Origin: Amycolatopsis sp. NBRC 101858
Lineage (GTDB): Bacteria; Actinomycetota; Actinomycetes; Mycobacteriales; Pseudonocardiaceae
Assembly: GCF_030269325.1 (NCBI RefSeq)
Contig: NZ_BSTD01000005.1
Location: 763,391-827,390, forward strand
Direction of reading: 5' to 3'
Length of the DNA stretch: 64,000 nucleotides
Shown here: positions 48,880-57,246 of the stretch, one piece after another
Numbering within the stretch: position 1 is the stretch's first letter
Layout: every line of letters begins with the position of its first letter
Translations under genes and position numbers: made by a program
Notes under the pieces: generated by a model
Told to the model about the DNA's origin: nothing
The model's input: the letters and a program-made list of their open reading frames with translations, nothing else
Database searches by the model: none

Positions 48880-50154
48880 TCAGGTGTCGGGGGCGGCGGC
48901 GGAGTCGAGGCCGCGTTGGTAGGCCTTGATCGCTTCGTCGAGATGACCACGTTGTCGGAGGACGTCACCCAGCCGCAGGGACGTCGAGACCGCCGCGCCG
49001 TGCAGGGATGCCCGCGTCTGGATCTCCGCCGCCTCGCGCAGCAGGCGCGTCGCTTCGGGGAGGTCGCCGCGGGACTGCGCGACCTGACCCAGCAGTCCGG
49101 TCGCCTCGCCCAGGGACTCCACGTCGCGGGCCAGCAGCGGCCAGACCTCCGACACCAGCGACGCCGCCTCGTCCGGTGCCCCCTGGCGCAGCCGGACCTC
49201 GGCCAGCTCCAGAGTCGCCCCCGCGACGCCTTCGTCCGAACCGATCGCCGCCAGCTGGTCACGGGCCGACGTCAGCTCCGCGCGGGCCTCGTCCAGCCGG
49301 CCGAGCCGGCGCAGCAGGTACCCGCGCGCCCAGCGGCAGCGGGCCGCGTCGCGGTCGAACCCCACCGACGCGAACAGGCGGCACGCCTCGATCAGGTCCT
49401 GCTCCGCCCGCTCGGACTGCCCGGTCGCCTGCCACACCTGAGACGCCTGGCGGTGGAACCGCGCGACGAAGTCCGGCCGCGAAGCCGCCCGGGCCAGGCG
49501 GACGCCGTCGAGTGCCGCGCGCTGGGCCCGGTGCAGCCCGCCCATCTCCATCAGCGGGTGGATCAACGCGCTGAGCAGGCACAACTCGGCATCGGGGTCG
49601 AGGTCCGGGGAGGTCAGCGCCGATTCGACGCGCGCGATCGCCGCGCCCGCGTCACCGCTGAGGTATCGGCAGCCCGACCAGCGGTGCACGATCATCGCCC
49701 GCAGCCACGGCGGCGCGGCCGTGGCCAGCTCCGCAGCGTGTTCCAGCTCCTTCTGCGCGCCTTCGACGTCGAAGAGCTGCCACTTCACCTCGGCGGCGCA
49801 GAACCGCGCGTAGCACTCGACGTCGTCAAGGCGGTAGCCCGCGGCCTGCTTCCCGACCAGGGCGAACCGGTCGGTCGCGAGCGCGACCCGGCCCTGTTCG
49901 AGGTCGCGGTAGCCCTCGTCGAGGGCCGCGCGCAGCTCGTCGGCGACGCCGGGCGGGCGGCCGAACCGCAGGTCGTCGACGCTCAGGCCGAGCCGCCCCG
50001 CCAGGTAGGCCAGCATCTCCTCCGACGGCGGCCGGCTGCCGGTCTCGACCTTCGCCAGGAACCCGCGGTCGTACCCCGGTTCGGCCAGCTCGCGCTGGGT
50101 CCAGCCCCGGTCGGTGCGCAGCCGCCGGATCCGCGCGCCGAGCGGTTCGGTCAT
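48880..50154 (-). CDS. HTH (XRE) transcriptional regulator with TPR-like domain, about 424 aa
   Basis: Xre helix-turn-helix (GARIRRLRTDRGWTQRELAE, FLAKVETGSRPPSEEMLAYL), then TPR-like helical repeats (LDEGYRDLEQGRVALATDRF through RGHLDEAIKAYQRGL). Same architecture as the regulator at 45259 but clearly diverged. ATG at 50154 gives the usual start MTEPLGARIRR; ATGs at 50172 and 50199 are alternatives. Directly upstream of the second M4 gene on the same strand and divergent from the GH9 gene, so it could control either. Confidence 0.88.
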   Translation of the reverse strand: MTEPLGARIRRLRTDRGWTQRELAEPGYDRGFLAKVETGSRPPSEEMLAYLAGRLGLSVDDLRFGRPPGVADELRAALDEGYRDLEQGRVALATDRFALVGKQAAGYRLDDVECYARFCAAEVKWQLFDVEGAQKELEHAAELATAAPPWLRAMIVHRWSGCRYLSGDAGAAIARVESALTSPDLDPDAELCLLSALIHPLMEMGGLHRAQRAALDGVRLARAASRPDFVARFHRQASQVWQATGQSERAEQDLIEACRLFASVGFDRDAARCRWARGYLLRRLGRLDEARAELTSARDQLAAIGSDEGVAGATLELAEVRLRQGAPDEAASLVSEVWPLLARDVESLGEATGLLGQVAQSRGDLPEATRLLREAAEIQTRASLHGAAVSTSLRLGDVLRQRGHLDEAIKAYQRGLDSAAAPDT

Positions 50155-50200
50155 CTCCCCACGGTAGGTCATCGGCACCGAAGCCGGGGAAACGGACATA

Positions 50201-50256
50201 TTGACGCCCCGCCCGCGCCGGGATAGCGTTCTCGCGCTAAATAGGAAACTTTCCTA
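50201..50256 (+). promoter_or_regulatory. Promoter and palindromic operator of the GH9 gene
   Basis: TTGACG (50201-50206), 17-bp spacer, TAGCGT (50224-50229). Then TAGGAAACTTTCCTA (50242-50256), a perfect 7+1+7 palindrome, in the initially transcribed region. Similar AGGAAA-TTTCCT palindromes are known at streptomycete polysaccharide-hydrolase genes controlled by ROK-type regulators such as CsnR; the actual regulator here is unknown. Confidence 0.75.
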
Positions 50257-50273
50257 ACAAAGTGGAGCCGATC

Positions 50274-52106
50274 ATGCGCCTGCTTCCCCTCGCGACGGCG
50301 GCCGCGCTCGCAGTGCCCCTCGCCGCGACGCCCGCCGAGGCAGCGACTCCGGCCGAGGTACGCGTCGACCAAGTCGGCTACGCGCTGGGCGAGGCGAAGC
50401 ACGCGTACCTGCTCGGCGGCGCCGAGGGGAAGTTCACCGTCGTCGACGAGCGCGGCCGCACGGTCCGCGAAGGTCGCACGGGCGCGAGCCTCGGCGCCTG
50501 GAACGCGAGCTACGGCAAGGTGTTCGATCTCGACCTGTCCACTGTGGATCGCCCGGGTACCTACCGCGTCAAGGCCGCCGGAGCGACGTCGCCGCCGTTC
50601 CGGATCGACACCGCGCGCCGGCTGTTCCGCCCGCTCGTGCGCGCGACCACCGAGTTCTTCCAGGCCCAGCGCGACGGCCACGACGTCGTCCCCGGCCGTC
50701 TCGACCGCAAGCCGTCGCACCTGGCGGACCGGAAGGCGACCGTCTACGCCGAGCCGAAGTTCGCGGGCGAGGGCGGTGACGAAATCGTCGAACCGCTGCA
50801 GCCGCAGGGCGGCCCGGTCGACGTCGAAGGCGGCTGGGTCGACGCCGGCGACTTCGTCAAGTTCACGTCCAACACCGCGTATTCGCTGGCCGAGCTGGGT
50901 TTCGTGCTGCGCGACGACCCCGATCCGGTGCTGGCGAAAGAGGTCCGCTTCGGCCTCGACTGGCTCGACAAGATGTGGGACGGCCGGACCAGGACCCTCT
51001 ACGCCCAGGTCGGCATCGGCACCGGTAGCGAGGAGTTCGGTTTCCTCGGCGACCACGACGTCTGGCGCGAGCCGCAGGACGACGACGCGCTGACCGTGAA
51101 GCCCGGCGACCCCGCCTACTTCGTCAAGTACCGCCCGGTGTTCCCGGCCGCCCCCGCGGGCGCGCCGCTGTCCCCGAACCTCGCCGGCCGCGTCGCCGCG
51201 GCCTTCGCGCTCGGCGCGCAGGTCCAGGCCCACCGCGACCCGCGCCTGGCCCGGCACTACCTGAGCGAGGCCGCGGCGGTGTTCGCCCAGGCCAAGACGA
51301 CCGACGTCGGCGAGCTCGTCAGCGCGTTCCCGCACGCGTACTACCCGGAGTCGTCCTGGGAGGATGACCTGGAGCTGGGCGCGACGCAGCTCGCCTTGGC
51401 GGCGCGCGCGTTGAAGGACCCGCGCGCGAGCGGCTGGGCCCGCGACGCGACGAAGTGGGCGAAGGCGTACATCGGCAGCGACGACACGAGCACGTTGAAC
51501 CTCTACGACACCAGCGCGCTCGCCCACGCCGACCTGGCCGGGCTGCTCCGCACCGGCGTCCCGGGTGCCGCGCTCGGCGTCCGCGAGCTGGCCGCGGACC
51601 TCCGCCGTCAGCTGGACGCGGGGGTCGAGGCGGCGAAGAAGAGTCCATTCCGGACCGCGGTCGACGTCACCGACTTCGACGCCGCCAGCAAGAGCTTCGG
51701 CTTCGCGGCCACCGCGCGGCTCTACCAGCGCGTCACCGGCGACACGCGGTACGCGGCCTTCGGCACGCAGCAGCGTGACTTCACCCTCGGGGCCAACGCC
51801 TGGGGAGTGTCGCTCGTGGTCGGCGTCGGAACGACGTTCCCGCAGTGCCCGCACCACCAGGCCGCGAACCTCGCCGGACCTTCGAAAGTGCTGTACGGCG
51901 CGGTCGTCAACGGCCCGAACGGCGCGGACAACTTCGCCGATCTCCCGTTCCCCGCGGGCGCGAAGGAATGCACCCGTCCGTATGAATCCTTCGACGGTCA
52001 GGGAAGTCGTTACGCCGACGACCTGAGTTCATGGCCCAGTAACGAGCCCGCCATCGACTTCACCTCCACGGCCCTCTTGGCATTTTCGCTGGCGGGCAGG
52101 TCGTAG
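50274..52106 (+). CDS. Secreted glycoside hydrolase family 9 (endoglucanase type)
   Basis: Inverting cellulase-family enzyme. Signal peptide 1-23 (PLATAAALAVPLAATPAEA), N-terminal Ig-like CelD_N domain (VRVDQVGYALGEAKHAYLL), and the (alpha/alpha)6 barrel with GGWVDAGDFVKF (base Asp region), CPHHQAANL and, at the end, NEPAIDFTSTALLAF with the catalytic Glu. 610 residues, no carbohydrate-binding module. ATG at 50274 with TGGAG 7 nt upstream. Substrate (cellulose, mixed-linkage glucan or chitosan oligomers) is not fixed by sequence. Confidence 0.92.
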   Translation: MRLLPLATAAALAVPLAATPAEAATPAEVRVDQVGYALGEAKHAYLLGGAEGKFTVVDERGRTVREGRTGASLGAWNASYGKVFDLDLSTVDRPGTYRVKAAGATSPPFRIDTARRLFRPLVRATTEFFQAQRDGHDVVPGRLDRKPSHLADRKATVYAEPKFAGEGGDEIVEPLQPQGGPVDVEGGWVDAGDFVKFTSNTAYSLAELGFVLRDDPDPVLAKEVRFGLDWLDKMWDGRTRTLYAQVGIGTGSEEFGFLGDHDVWREPQDDDALTVKPGDPAYFVKYRPVFPAAPAGAPLSPNLAGRVAAAFALGAQVQAHRDPRLARHYLSEAAAVFAQAKTTDVGELVSAFPHAYYPESSWEDDLELGATQLALAARALKDPRASGWARDATKWAKAYIGSDDTSTLNLYDTSALAHADLAGLLRTGVPGAALGVRELAADLRRQLDAGVEAAKKSPFRTAVDVTDFDAASKSFGFAATARLYQRVTGDTRYAAFGTQQRDFTLGANAWGVSLVVGVGTTFPQCPHHQAANLAGPSKVLYGAVVNGPNGADNFADLPFPAGAKECTRPYESFDGQGSRYADDLSSWPSNEPAIDFTSTALLAFSLAGRS

Positions 52107-52115
52107 CATGACGAG

Positions 52116-52901
52116 GTGAGCGAACAGTCTGAATTCCCCGACGGCCAATATCCCGAGCGCCCGGTCGAGCGCCAAAAGGGCCCGGTGGTGCTGCGCGGTG
52201 ACCGCCGTGACCAGGGCAGCACGACCGACCAGCGGCTGCTCGACTCGCGCGGGCCCACCGACTGGGTGCACACCGACCCGTGGCGCGTCCTGCGGATCCA
52301 GGCCGAGTTCGTCGAGGGCTTCGGCGCGCTCGCCGAGGTCCCGCGCGCGGTCACGGTGTTCGGCTCGGCGCGCACCAAGCGCGACCACCCGGAGTACGAG
52401 CTCGGCCGCAAGATCGGCGCCGCGCTGGCCAACGCCGGGTTCGCGGTGATGACCGGCGGCGGCCCGGGCGCGATGGAAGCGGTCAACCGCGGTGCGGCCG
52501 AGGCCGGCGGCTTCTCCGTCGGGCTGGGCATCGAGCTGCCGTTCGAGCAGGGCCTGAACCCGTGGGTCGACCTCGGGGTCAACTTCCGGTACTTCTTCGC
52601 CCGCAAGACGATGTTCATCAAGTATTCGCAGGCCTTCATCTGCCTGCCCGGCGGCTTCGGCACGCTCGACGAGCTGTTCGAGGCGCTGACGCTGGTGCAG
52701 ACCAAGAAGGTCACGAAGTTCCCGGTGGTGCTGTTCGGCAGCGAGTACTGGGGCGGCCTCTACGACTGGATCGCCAAGACCGTGCAGGCCGAGGGCAAGG
52801 TCAGCCCGCACGACCTGGACCTGCTGCACGTCACCGACGACATCGACGACGCCGTCCGCGTGGTGCAGGAGTCCTACCAGGCTTGGGAGGACACGCACTG
52901 A
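52116..52901 (+). CDS. LOG-family (TIGR00730) Rossmann-fold protein, 261 aa
   Basis: Lysine decarboxylase-like/LOG family, which hydrolyses nucleoside 5'-monophosphates to base and ribose-5-phosphate. Motifs: VFGSARTKRDHPEYE, MTGGGPGAMEAVNRGA, CLPGGFGTLDELFEAL. A polar 60-residue N-terminal extension sets it apart from the short LOG proteins. GTG at 52116 after GAGG. Overlaps the next LOG gene by one base (TGATG). Confidence 0.92.
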   Translation: MSEQSEFPDGQYPERPVERQKGPVVLRGDRRDQGSTTDQRLLDSRGPTDWVHTDPWRVLRIQAEFVEGFGALAEVPRAVTVFGSARTKRDHPEYELGRKIGAALANAGFAVMTGGGPGAMEAVNRGAAEAGGFSVGLGIELPFEQGLNPWVDLGVNFRYFFARKTMFIKYSQAFICLPGGFGTLDELFEALTLVQTKKVTKFPVVLFGSEYWGGLYDWIAKTVQAEGKVSPHDLDLLHVTDDIDDAVRVVQESYQAWEDTH

Positions 52902-53485
52902 TGAGCCGGATCTGTGTGTTCTGCGGCTCGTCCATGGGCTTTTCGCCGCGCTACGCCGAGCAGGCGGCCGCGCTCGGCAAGCTGCTGGCCCAGCGCGGCA
53001 TCGGCCTGGTCTACGGCGGCGCGAGCGTCGGCACGATGGGCGTGGTGGCGGACGCGGCCCTGGCGGCGGGCGGCGAGGTGATCGGCGTGATCCCCGAGGC
53101 GCTGTCGAGCGTCGAGATCTCCCACGCGGGGCTGTCGGAGCTGCACGTGGTGGCGGACATGCACGAGCGCAAGGCCAAGATGGCGGCGCTCTCCGACGGC
53201 TTCCTGGCGTTGCCGGGCGGCGCGGGCACGCTGGAGGAGCTGTTCGAGGTCTGGACGTGGGCCCAGCTGGGGCTGCACGGCAAGCCGATCGGCCTGGTCG
53301 ACGTCGACGGGTACTACGGGCCGCTGGTGACGTTCGCCGACCACATGGTGACCGAGGGGTTCGTCAAGCCGGAGTACCGCGAGCTGCTGATGGTGGACGC
53401 GGACCCGGCGGCGCTGCTCGACCGCTTCGCGACGTATGAACCGCCGGCCCCGCCGAAGTGGGCTAAGGGAGCGCCGGGGATCTGA
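52901..53485 (+). CDS. LOG-family cytokinin riboside 5'-monophosphate phosphoribohydrolase
   Basis: 194-residue LOG protein: CVFCGSSMGFSPRY, VYGGASVGTMGVVADAAL, and PGGAGTLEELFEVWTWAQLG (PGGxGTxxE catalytic motif). Releases free base from nucleoside monophosphates; in actinobacteria such as M. tuberculosis (Rv1205) it produces cytokinin-like adenines. Coupled with the preceding longer paralogue. The 3' end overlaps the convergent LysR gene by 23 nt. Confidence 0.92.
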   Translation: MSRICVFCGSSMGFSPRYAEQAAALGKLLAQRGIGLVYGGASVGTMGVVADAALAAGGEVIGVIPEALSSVEISHAGLSELHVVADMHERKAKMAALSDGFLALPGGAGTLEELFEVWTWAQLGLHGKPIGLVDVDGYYGPLVTFADHMVTEGFVKPEYRELLMVDADPAALLDRFATYEPPAPPKWAKGAPGI

Positions 53486-54296
53486 CGTCGGTGCTGGCCC
53501 GCACGAATGCGGCCACCGCCCGGGACCGCGTCCGGTCGGGCCAGGCCAGCAGCACCGTCGTCCTCGGGGCGTCGAGCACCGGCACGCACACGACGTCCGC
53601 GCGCACGTGGCGCCGGGCCGACTCCGGGACCACCGCGACGACCTGGCCCAGTGCCACCAGCTGCAGCAGCTGGCCCGGATCGCGGATCTCAGGACCGTTC
53701 ACGTCGCTGCCGGGCCACCGCGGGAACGGCTCGCCGTCCAGGTCGGCGAGCACCAGCGCCGCCCGGTCCGCCAGGCGGTGGCCGCGGGCGAGCATCGCCA
53801 CCTGGTCCTGCTCCAGCAGCAGCTCGGTGTCGAACCCGGCGACGTCGTCGTGCGGGCCGTGGAGGAACGCGAGGTCGACGCGGCCGTCGCGCAGCATGCG
53901 GGACTGCTCGCCGATCCCGCCGACGACGATCTCGACCTCGATCGCGTCCGGATCGGCCCGGTAGCCGGGCAGGATCCGCGCGAGCAGGCCGGCGTCGCCG
54001 TCGGGCTTCATCGCCACGAGCAGCTTCGGCACGTCCTGCCCCGTGCGCTGCGCCCGGCGCACCGCGGCGTCCACCGCGTCGAGCGCTTTACGGCTCTCCG
54101 CAAGGAAAACCGCGCCCGCCGGCGTCAGCGTCACGCCGCGGCTCGTGCGTTCCAGCAGCGTCACGCCCATGCGGCGTTCGAGCTGCTGGATGGCGCGCGA
54201 CAGCGGGGGCTGCGCCATGCCGAGGCGCTGCGCCGCGCGGCCGAAGTGCAGTTCTTCGGCGACGGCGACGAAATACGCGAGCTCCCGCGTCTCCAT
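53463..54296 (-). CDS. LysR family transcriptional regulator
   Basis: 277 residues: N-terminal HTH (METRELAYFVAVAEELHFGRA, PPLSRAIQQLERRMGVTLLER) and a periplasmic-binding-like effector domain. The early sequence is of the group near CatR/BenM-like regulators. ATG at 54296. Divergent from an SDR gene with a palindrome between them, so it most likely activates that gene. Confidence 0.93.
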   Translation of the reverse strand: METRELAYFVAVAEELHFGRAAQRLGMAQPPLSRAIQQLERRMGVTLLERTSRGVTLTPAGAVFLAESRKALDAVDAAVRRAQRTGQDVPKLLVAMKPDGDAGLLARILPGYRADPDAIEVEIVVGGIGEQSRMLRDGRVDLAFLHGPHDDVAGFDTELLLEQDQVAMLARGHRLADRAALVLADLDGEPFPRWPGSDVNGPEIRDPGQLLQLVALGQVVAVVPESARRHVRADVVCVPVLDAPRTTVLLAWPDRTRSRAVAAFVRASTDVRSPALP

Positions 54297-54312
54297 ACCA
54301 CCAGAGTATCGG

Positions 54313-54327
54313 CCGATGCGGCATCGG
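54313..54327. promoter_or_regulatory. Palindrome between LysR and SDR genes
   Basis: CCGATGCGGCATCGG, 6+3+6 perfect inverted repeat, in the 70-bp divergent gap, 17 nt from the LysR start; a candidate LysR binding site. Confidence 0.6.
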
Positions 54328-54366
54328 TGTTGGCCCGCGCGGGCGTCCCGCTGGTGTGCTGGAGCC

Positions 54367-55083
54367 ATGGACGAAATCACTTTGGTCACCGGCGCGAACA
54401 AGGGCATCGGCCGCGAGATCGCCGCCCAGCTGGCCGCTCTCGGGCACACCGTCGTCATCGGCGCCCGCAGCGCGGAGCTGGGCGAGAAGGCCGCCGCGGA
54501 GCTGGGCACGGATTCGGTGGTGCTCGACGTGACCGACCCGGCGTCGGCTGCCGCGGCCGCCGCGCACATCGAGGAGCGCTACGGCCGGCTCGACGTGCTG
54601 GTCAACAACGCGGCCATCAGCCGCCCGCCGGGCACGGACCTGGCGCAGCAGAGCCCCGGCTCGGCCGACCTCGGAACTCTCCGGGCGATCTTCGAGACGA
54701 ACTTCTTCGGCGTCATCACGGTCACGAACGCCCTGCTCCCGCTGCTGCGCCGCTCGCCAGCGCCGCGCATCGTCAACGTGTCCAGCAGCGCCGCGTCTCT
54801 GACGCGCAACGCCGACCTCGCCACGCAGCTGCCCATTTCGGCGGGCTACACCCCGTCGAAGACGGCGTTGACGTCGTTGACCCTGCAGTACGCGAGGGAG
54901 CTGCGCCCCGACGGGATCCTGGTGAACGCGGTCTGCCCGGGCTTCTGCGCGACGGACCTGAACGGCCACGCGGGCTTCCGGACCCCGGCCCAGGGCGCGG
55001 TGTCGGCGGTGCAGATGGCAACGATCGGGACGGACGGCCCGACGGGCACCTTCGTCGACGACGAGGGCCCGGTGCCCTGGTGA
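54367..55083 (+). CDS. Short-chain dehydrogenase/reductase (SDR)
   Basis: Classical SDR, 238 residues: VTGANKGIGREIA (cofactor), NNAAIS, VNVSSSAAS (Ser), YTPSKTAL (Tyr/Lys) and CPGFCATDLN. The second strand has GARS, suggesting NADP(H) preference. Substrate unknown; carbonyl reductase-like members share the GANKGIG motif. GGAG lies 3 nt before the ATG at 54367. Confidence 0.93.
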   Translation: MDEITLVTGANKGIGREIAAQLAALGHTVVIGARSAELGEKAAAELGTDSVVLDVTDPASAAAAAAHIEERYGRLDVLVNNAAISRPPGTDLAQQSPGSADLGTLRAIFETNFFGVITVTNALLPLLRRSPAPRIVNVSSSAASLTRNADLATQLPISAGYTPSKTALTSLTLQYARELRPDGILVNAVCPGFCATDLNGHAGFRTPAQGAVSAVQMATIGTDGPTGTFVDDEGPVPW

Positions 55084-55126
55084 CCGGCTAAACCGCCGGG
55101 CCGGTCCGCGCGTGGGGACGGCGAAA

Positions 55127-55156
55127 CCCGCTCGCCGAGCGGGCTCGCCGAGCGGG
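55127..55156 (+). repeat. Tandem 13-nt GC-rich repeat in the leader of the I36 gene
   Basis: CTCGCCGAGCGGG occurs twice head to tail (55131-55143 and 55144-55156). Each copy with its flank forms CGCTCGCCGAGCG, a small hairpin. The second copy runs into the ribosome binding site GGGAGG of the next gene. Confidence 0.8.
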
Positions 55157-55166
55157 AGGACCAACC

Positions 55167-55610
55167 ATGGCCGAGTCGAGCAACAGCGTGGGCCGGATCG
55201 GCCGGCGGGTGCTGGCCGCCCTGACGGTGCCGGTGGCGGCACTCGCCGTCGTCGCCGCTCCCGCCGCTGCCTCGGAAGACGCCGTGACCATGGGGTTCGC
55301 CACGGTCAGCAGCTGGGATGCCTGCCCCGAGGGGCGGTTCTGCGCCTGGGAAAACGCGGACGCCACCGGCCACTGGGCGTACTTCAAGACCGAGGACGAA
55401 GACCTGACCAAGCCGATCAACGGCTACGTGTTCAACGACAAGTTCAAGTACGCCTACAACCGCAGCGGCAGCCTGTTCGGCCTCTACGAGAACATCCACT
55501 ACGACGACAACGGCCGCCACCTGCTCATCGCGAGCGGCTGGCGCGGTCCCCTGGCGCCGAAGTACAACTTCGCCGGGATCACCAGCTCCCTGCGCTGGCT
55601 GGTTCCGTGA
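55167..55610 (+). CDS. Secreted peptidase inhibitor family I36 (SMPI-like)
   Basis: 147 residues: signal peptide about 1-35 (RRVLAALTVPVAALAVVAAPAAA), then a beta/gamma-crystallin-like domain starting ACPEGRFCAWENADATGHW with two cysteines, the pattern of family I36. The founding member, SMPI of Streptomyces, inhibits thermolysin-type (M4) metalloproteases; here it may protect against the two M4 proteases of this window, though many I36 homologues are untested. ATG at 55167 after GGGAGG. Confidence 0.82.
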   Translation: MAESSNSVGRIGRRVLAALTVPVAALAVVAAPAAASEDAVTMGFATVSSWDACPEGRFCAWENADATGHWAYFKTEDEDLTKPINGYVFNDKFKYAYNRSGSLFGLYENIHYDDNGRHLLIASGWRGPLAPKYNFAGITSSLRWLVP

Positions 55611-55617
55611 GCGGCGT

Positions 55618-56292
55618 TCAGGCGACGCCTTCGCTGGGGCGCTTGTGGTACGTGTCCACGTACTCCTGGCCCGAGATCTCCAGGATCTGGTACATCACCT
55701 CGTCGGTGACCGAGCGGCGGATCGCCGGCGAGTAGTCCTGGCCCTCGTAGCGCGAGAAGTCCAGCGGCTTGCCGAACGTGATGCTGATCTTGGCGCGCCT
55801 CGGGATGCGGGCGCCGTCCGGCTGGAGGCCCTCGGTGCCGGTCAGGGCCACCGGGACCACCTTCGCGCCCGTTGCCAGGGCCAGTGCCGCGACGCCCGTG
55901 TGGCCGCGGTGCAGCCGGCCGTCCAGGGAGCGGGTGCCCTCGGGGTAGATCGCGAACACGCCGCCCGCGTCGAGGACCTTGCGGGCCGCCTCCAGGGCGG
56001 CCAGTCCGGCCTGGGCGTTGCCGCGCTCGACCGGGATGTAGCCGAGCCCGCCGACGAACCCGGCCATCAGCTTGCCCTTGATGCCCTTGCCGATGAAGTA
56101 CTCCGCCTTGCCGAGGAACTTGACCTGCCGCGGCGTCGCGAACGTGATCACGCCGGTGTCGAGCGCGGCGCGGTGGTTGGCCGCCAGGAGCACCGGGCCC
56201 GTGGTGGGCACGTTCTCCACGCCGTGCACCTCGGGCCGGTACACCGCCCTGGCCAGCGGCCCCAGCACGAACCGGACAAGCAGCGCGATCAA
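55618..56292 (-). CDS. 1-acyl-sn-glycerol-3-phosphate acyltransferase (PlsC-like)
   Basis: Phospholipid-synthesis acyltransferase family. Motif I NHRAALDTG (HxxxxD), motif III YPEGTRSLDG and VPVALTGTEG at motif IV. Hydrophobic N-terminal helix anchors it to the membrane. 224 residues. TTG at 56292 is supported by GGAGGAC ending 3 nt before it. Divergent from gpgS; it might acylate phosphatidate precursors or methylglucose lipopolysaccharide. Confidence 0.92.
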   Translation of the reverse strand: MIALLVRFVLGPLARAVYRPEVHGVENVPTTGPVLLAANHRAALDTGVITFATPRQVKFLGKAEYFIGKGIKGKLMAGFVGGLGYIPVERGNAQAGLAALEAARKVLDAGGVFAIYPEGTRSLDGRLHRGHTGVAALALATGAKVVPVALTGTEGLQPDGARIPRRAKISITFGKPLDFSRYEGQDYSPAIRRSVTDEVMYQILEISGQEYVDTYHKRPSEGVA

Positions 56293-56343
56293 GTGGTCCT
56301 CCTCCTCGGGTGCGGTGACACCAGCATGGCACGATCGTTACTC

Positions 56344-57246
56344 GTGAGTTGGTTCGAGCGGCGTACGTGGCAGGAGCCCGGGTGGACGCCCGAGGACATC
56401 GTGACCGCGAAGGGTGACCGCACGGTTTCGGTGGTGCTACCGGCACTGGACGAAGAGCGGACCGTGGGTGACGTCGTCGCCTCGGTGCGGCCGCTCGTCG
56501 GCAGCGTCGTCGACGAGCTGGTTGTCGTGGACTCGGGTTCCACGGACCGGACGGTCCAAACCGCCGAGTCGGCCGGGGCGCGCGTGGTCCGCCGCGAGGA
56601 CGTCCTGCCCGACCTGCCGCCGGTGCCCGGCAAGGGCGAGGTGCTGTGGCGCTCGCTGGCCGCGACCAGCGGGGACATCGTCGTGTTCCTCGACTCCGAC
56701 CTCGTCGACCCGGACCCGGCGTTCGTGCCGTCGCTGCTCGGTCCGCTGGTCTCGGAAAGCGGCGTCCACCTGGTGAAGGGCTTCTACCGCCGTCCGCTGC
56801 GACTGGAGAGCACGGGCGGCGGCCGCGTCACCGAGCTGCTGGCCCGGCCGGTGCTGTCGGCGCTGCGCCCGTCGCTCGGCGGGCTGGTCCAGCCCCTCGG
56901 CGGCGAGTACGCGGGCACGCGCGAGTTCCTGGAGTCGGTGCCGTTCGCCGCCGGGTACGGCGTCGAGATCGGGCTGCTGCTCGACGCCGAGGCGCGCTAC
57001 GGCCTCGACGGGCTCGCGCAGGTCAACCTGGGCGTCCGCAAGCACCGGAACCGGTCGCTGCTGCAGCTGGGCGCGATGTCCCGGCAGATCCTGGGCACGG
57101 CGCTGGCGCGCTGCGGCGTCCCGGCCGCGGACGCGCCGTTCACGCAGTTCGTGCAGGTGGACGAGGAGTGGCTGCCGGACGTCACCGACGTCCGGGTCGC
57201 GGACCGGCCGCCGATGCGGGAAGTGCTCGCCCGTCCTCGAGGGTGA
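56344..57246 (+). CDS. gpgS: Glucosyl-3-phosphoglycerate synthase
   Basis: GT81 enzyme joining glucose from NDP-glucose to 3-phosphoglycerate, first step of methylglucose lipopolysaccharide synthesis. Motifs as in mycobacterial GpgS: SVVLPALDEERTVGDVV, VVDSGSTDRTV, PGKGEVLWRSLAATSGDIV, FLDSDLVDP (DSD metal site), GGEYAGTREFL and YGVEIGLL. 300 residues from GTG 56344, which has GATCGT 5 nt upstream (leaderless type); ATG 56326 would add six residues. Ends within the antisense cydC 3' end (65-nt overlap). Confidence 0.93.
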   Translation: MSWFERRTWQEPGWTPEDIVTAKGDRTVSVVLPALDEERTVGDVVASVRPLVGSVVDELVVVDSGSTDRTVQTAESAGARVVRREDVLPDLPPVPGKGEVLWRSLAATSGDIVVFLDSDLVDPDPAFVPSLLGPLVSESGVHLVKGFYRRPLRLESTGGGRVTELLARPVLSALRPSLGGLVQPLGGEYAGTREFLESVPFAAGYGVEIGLLLDAEARYGLDGLAQVNLGVRKHRNRSLLQLGAMSRQILGTALARCGVPAADAPFTQFVQVDEEWLPDVTDVRVADRPPMREVLARPRG

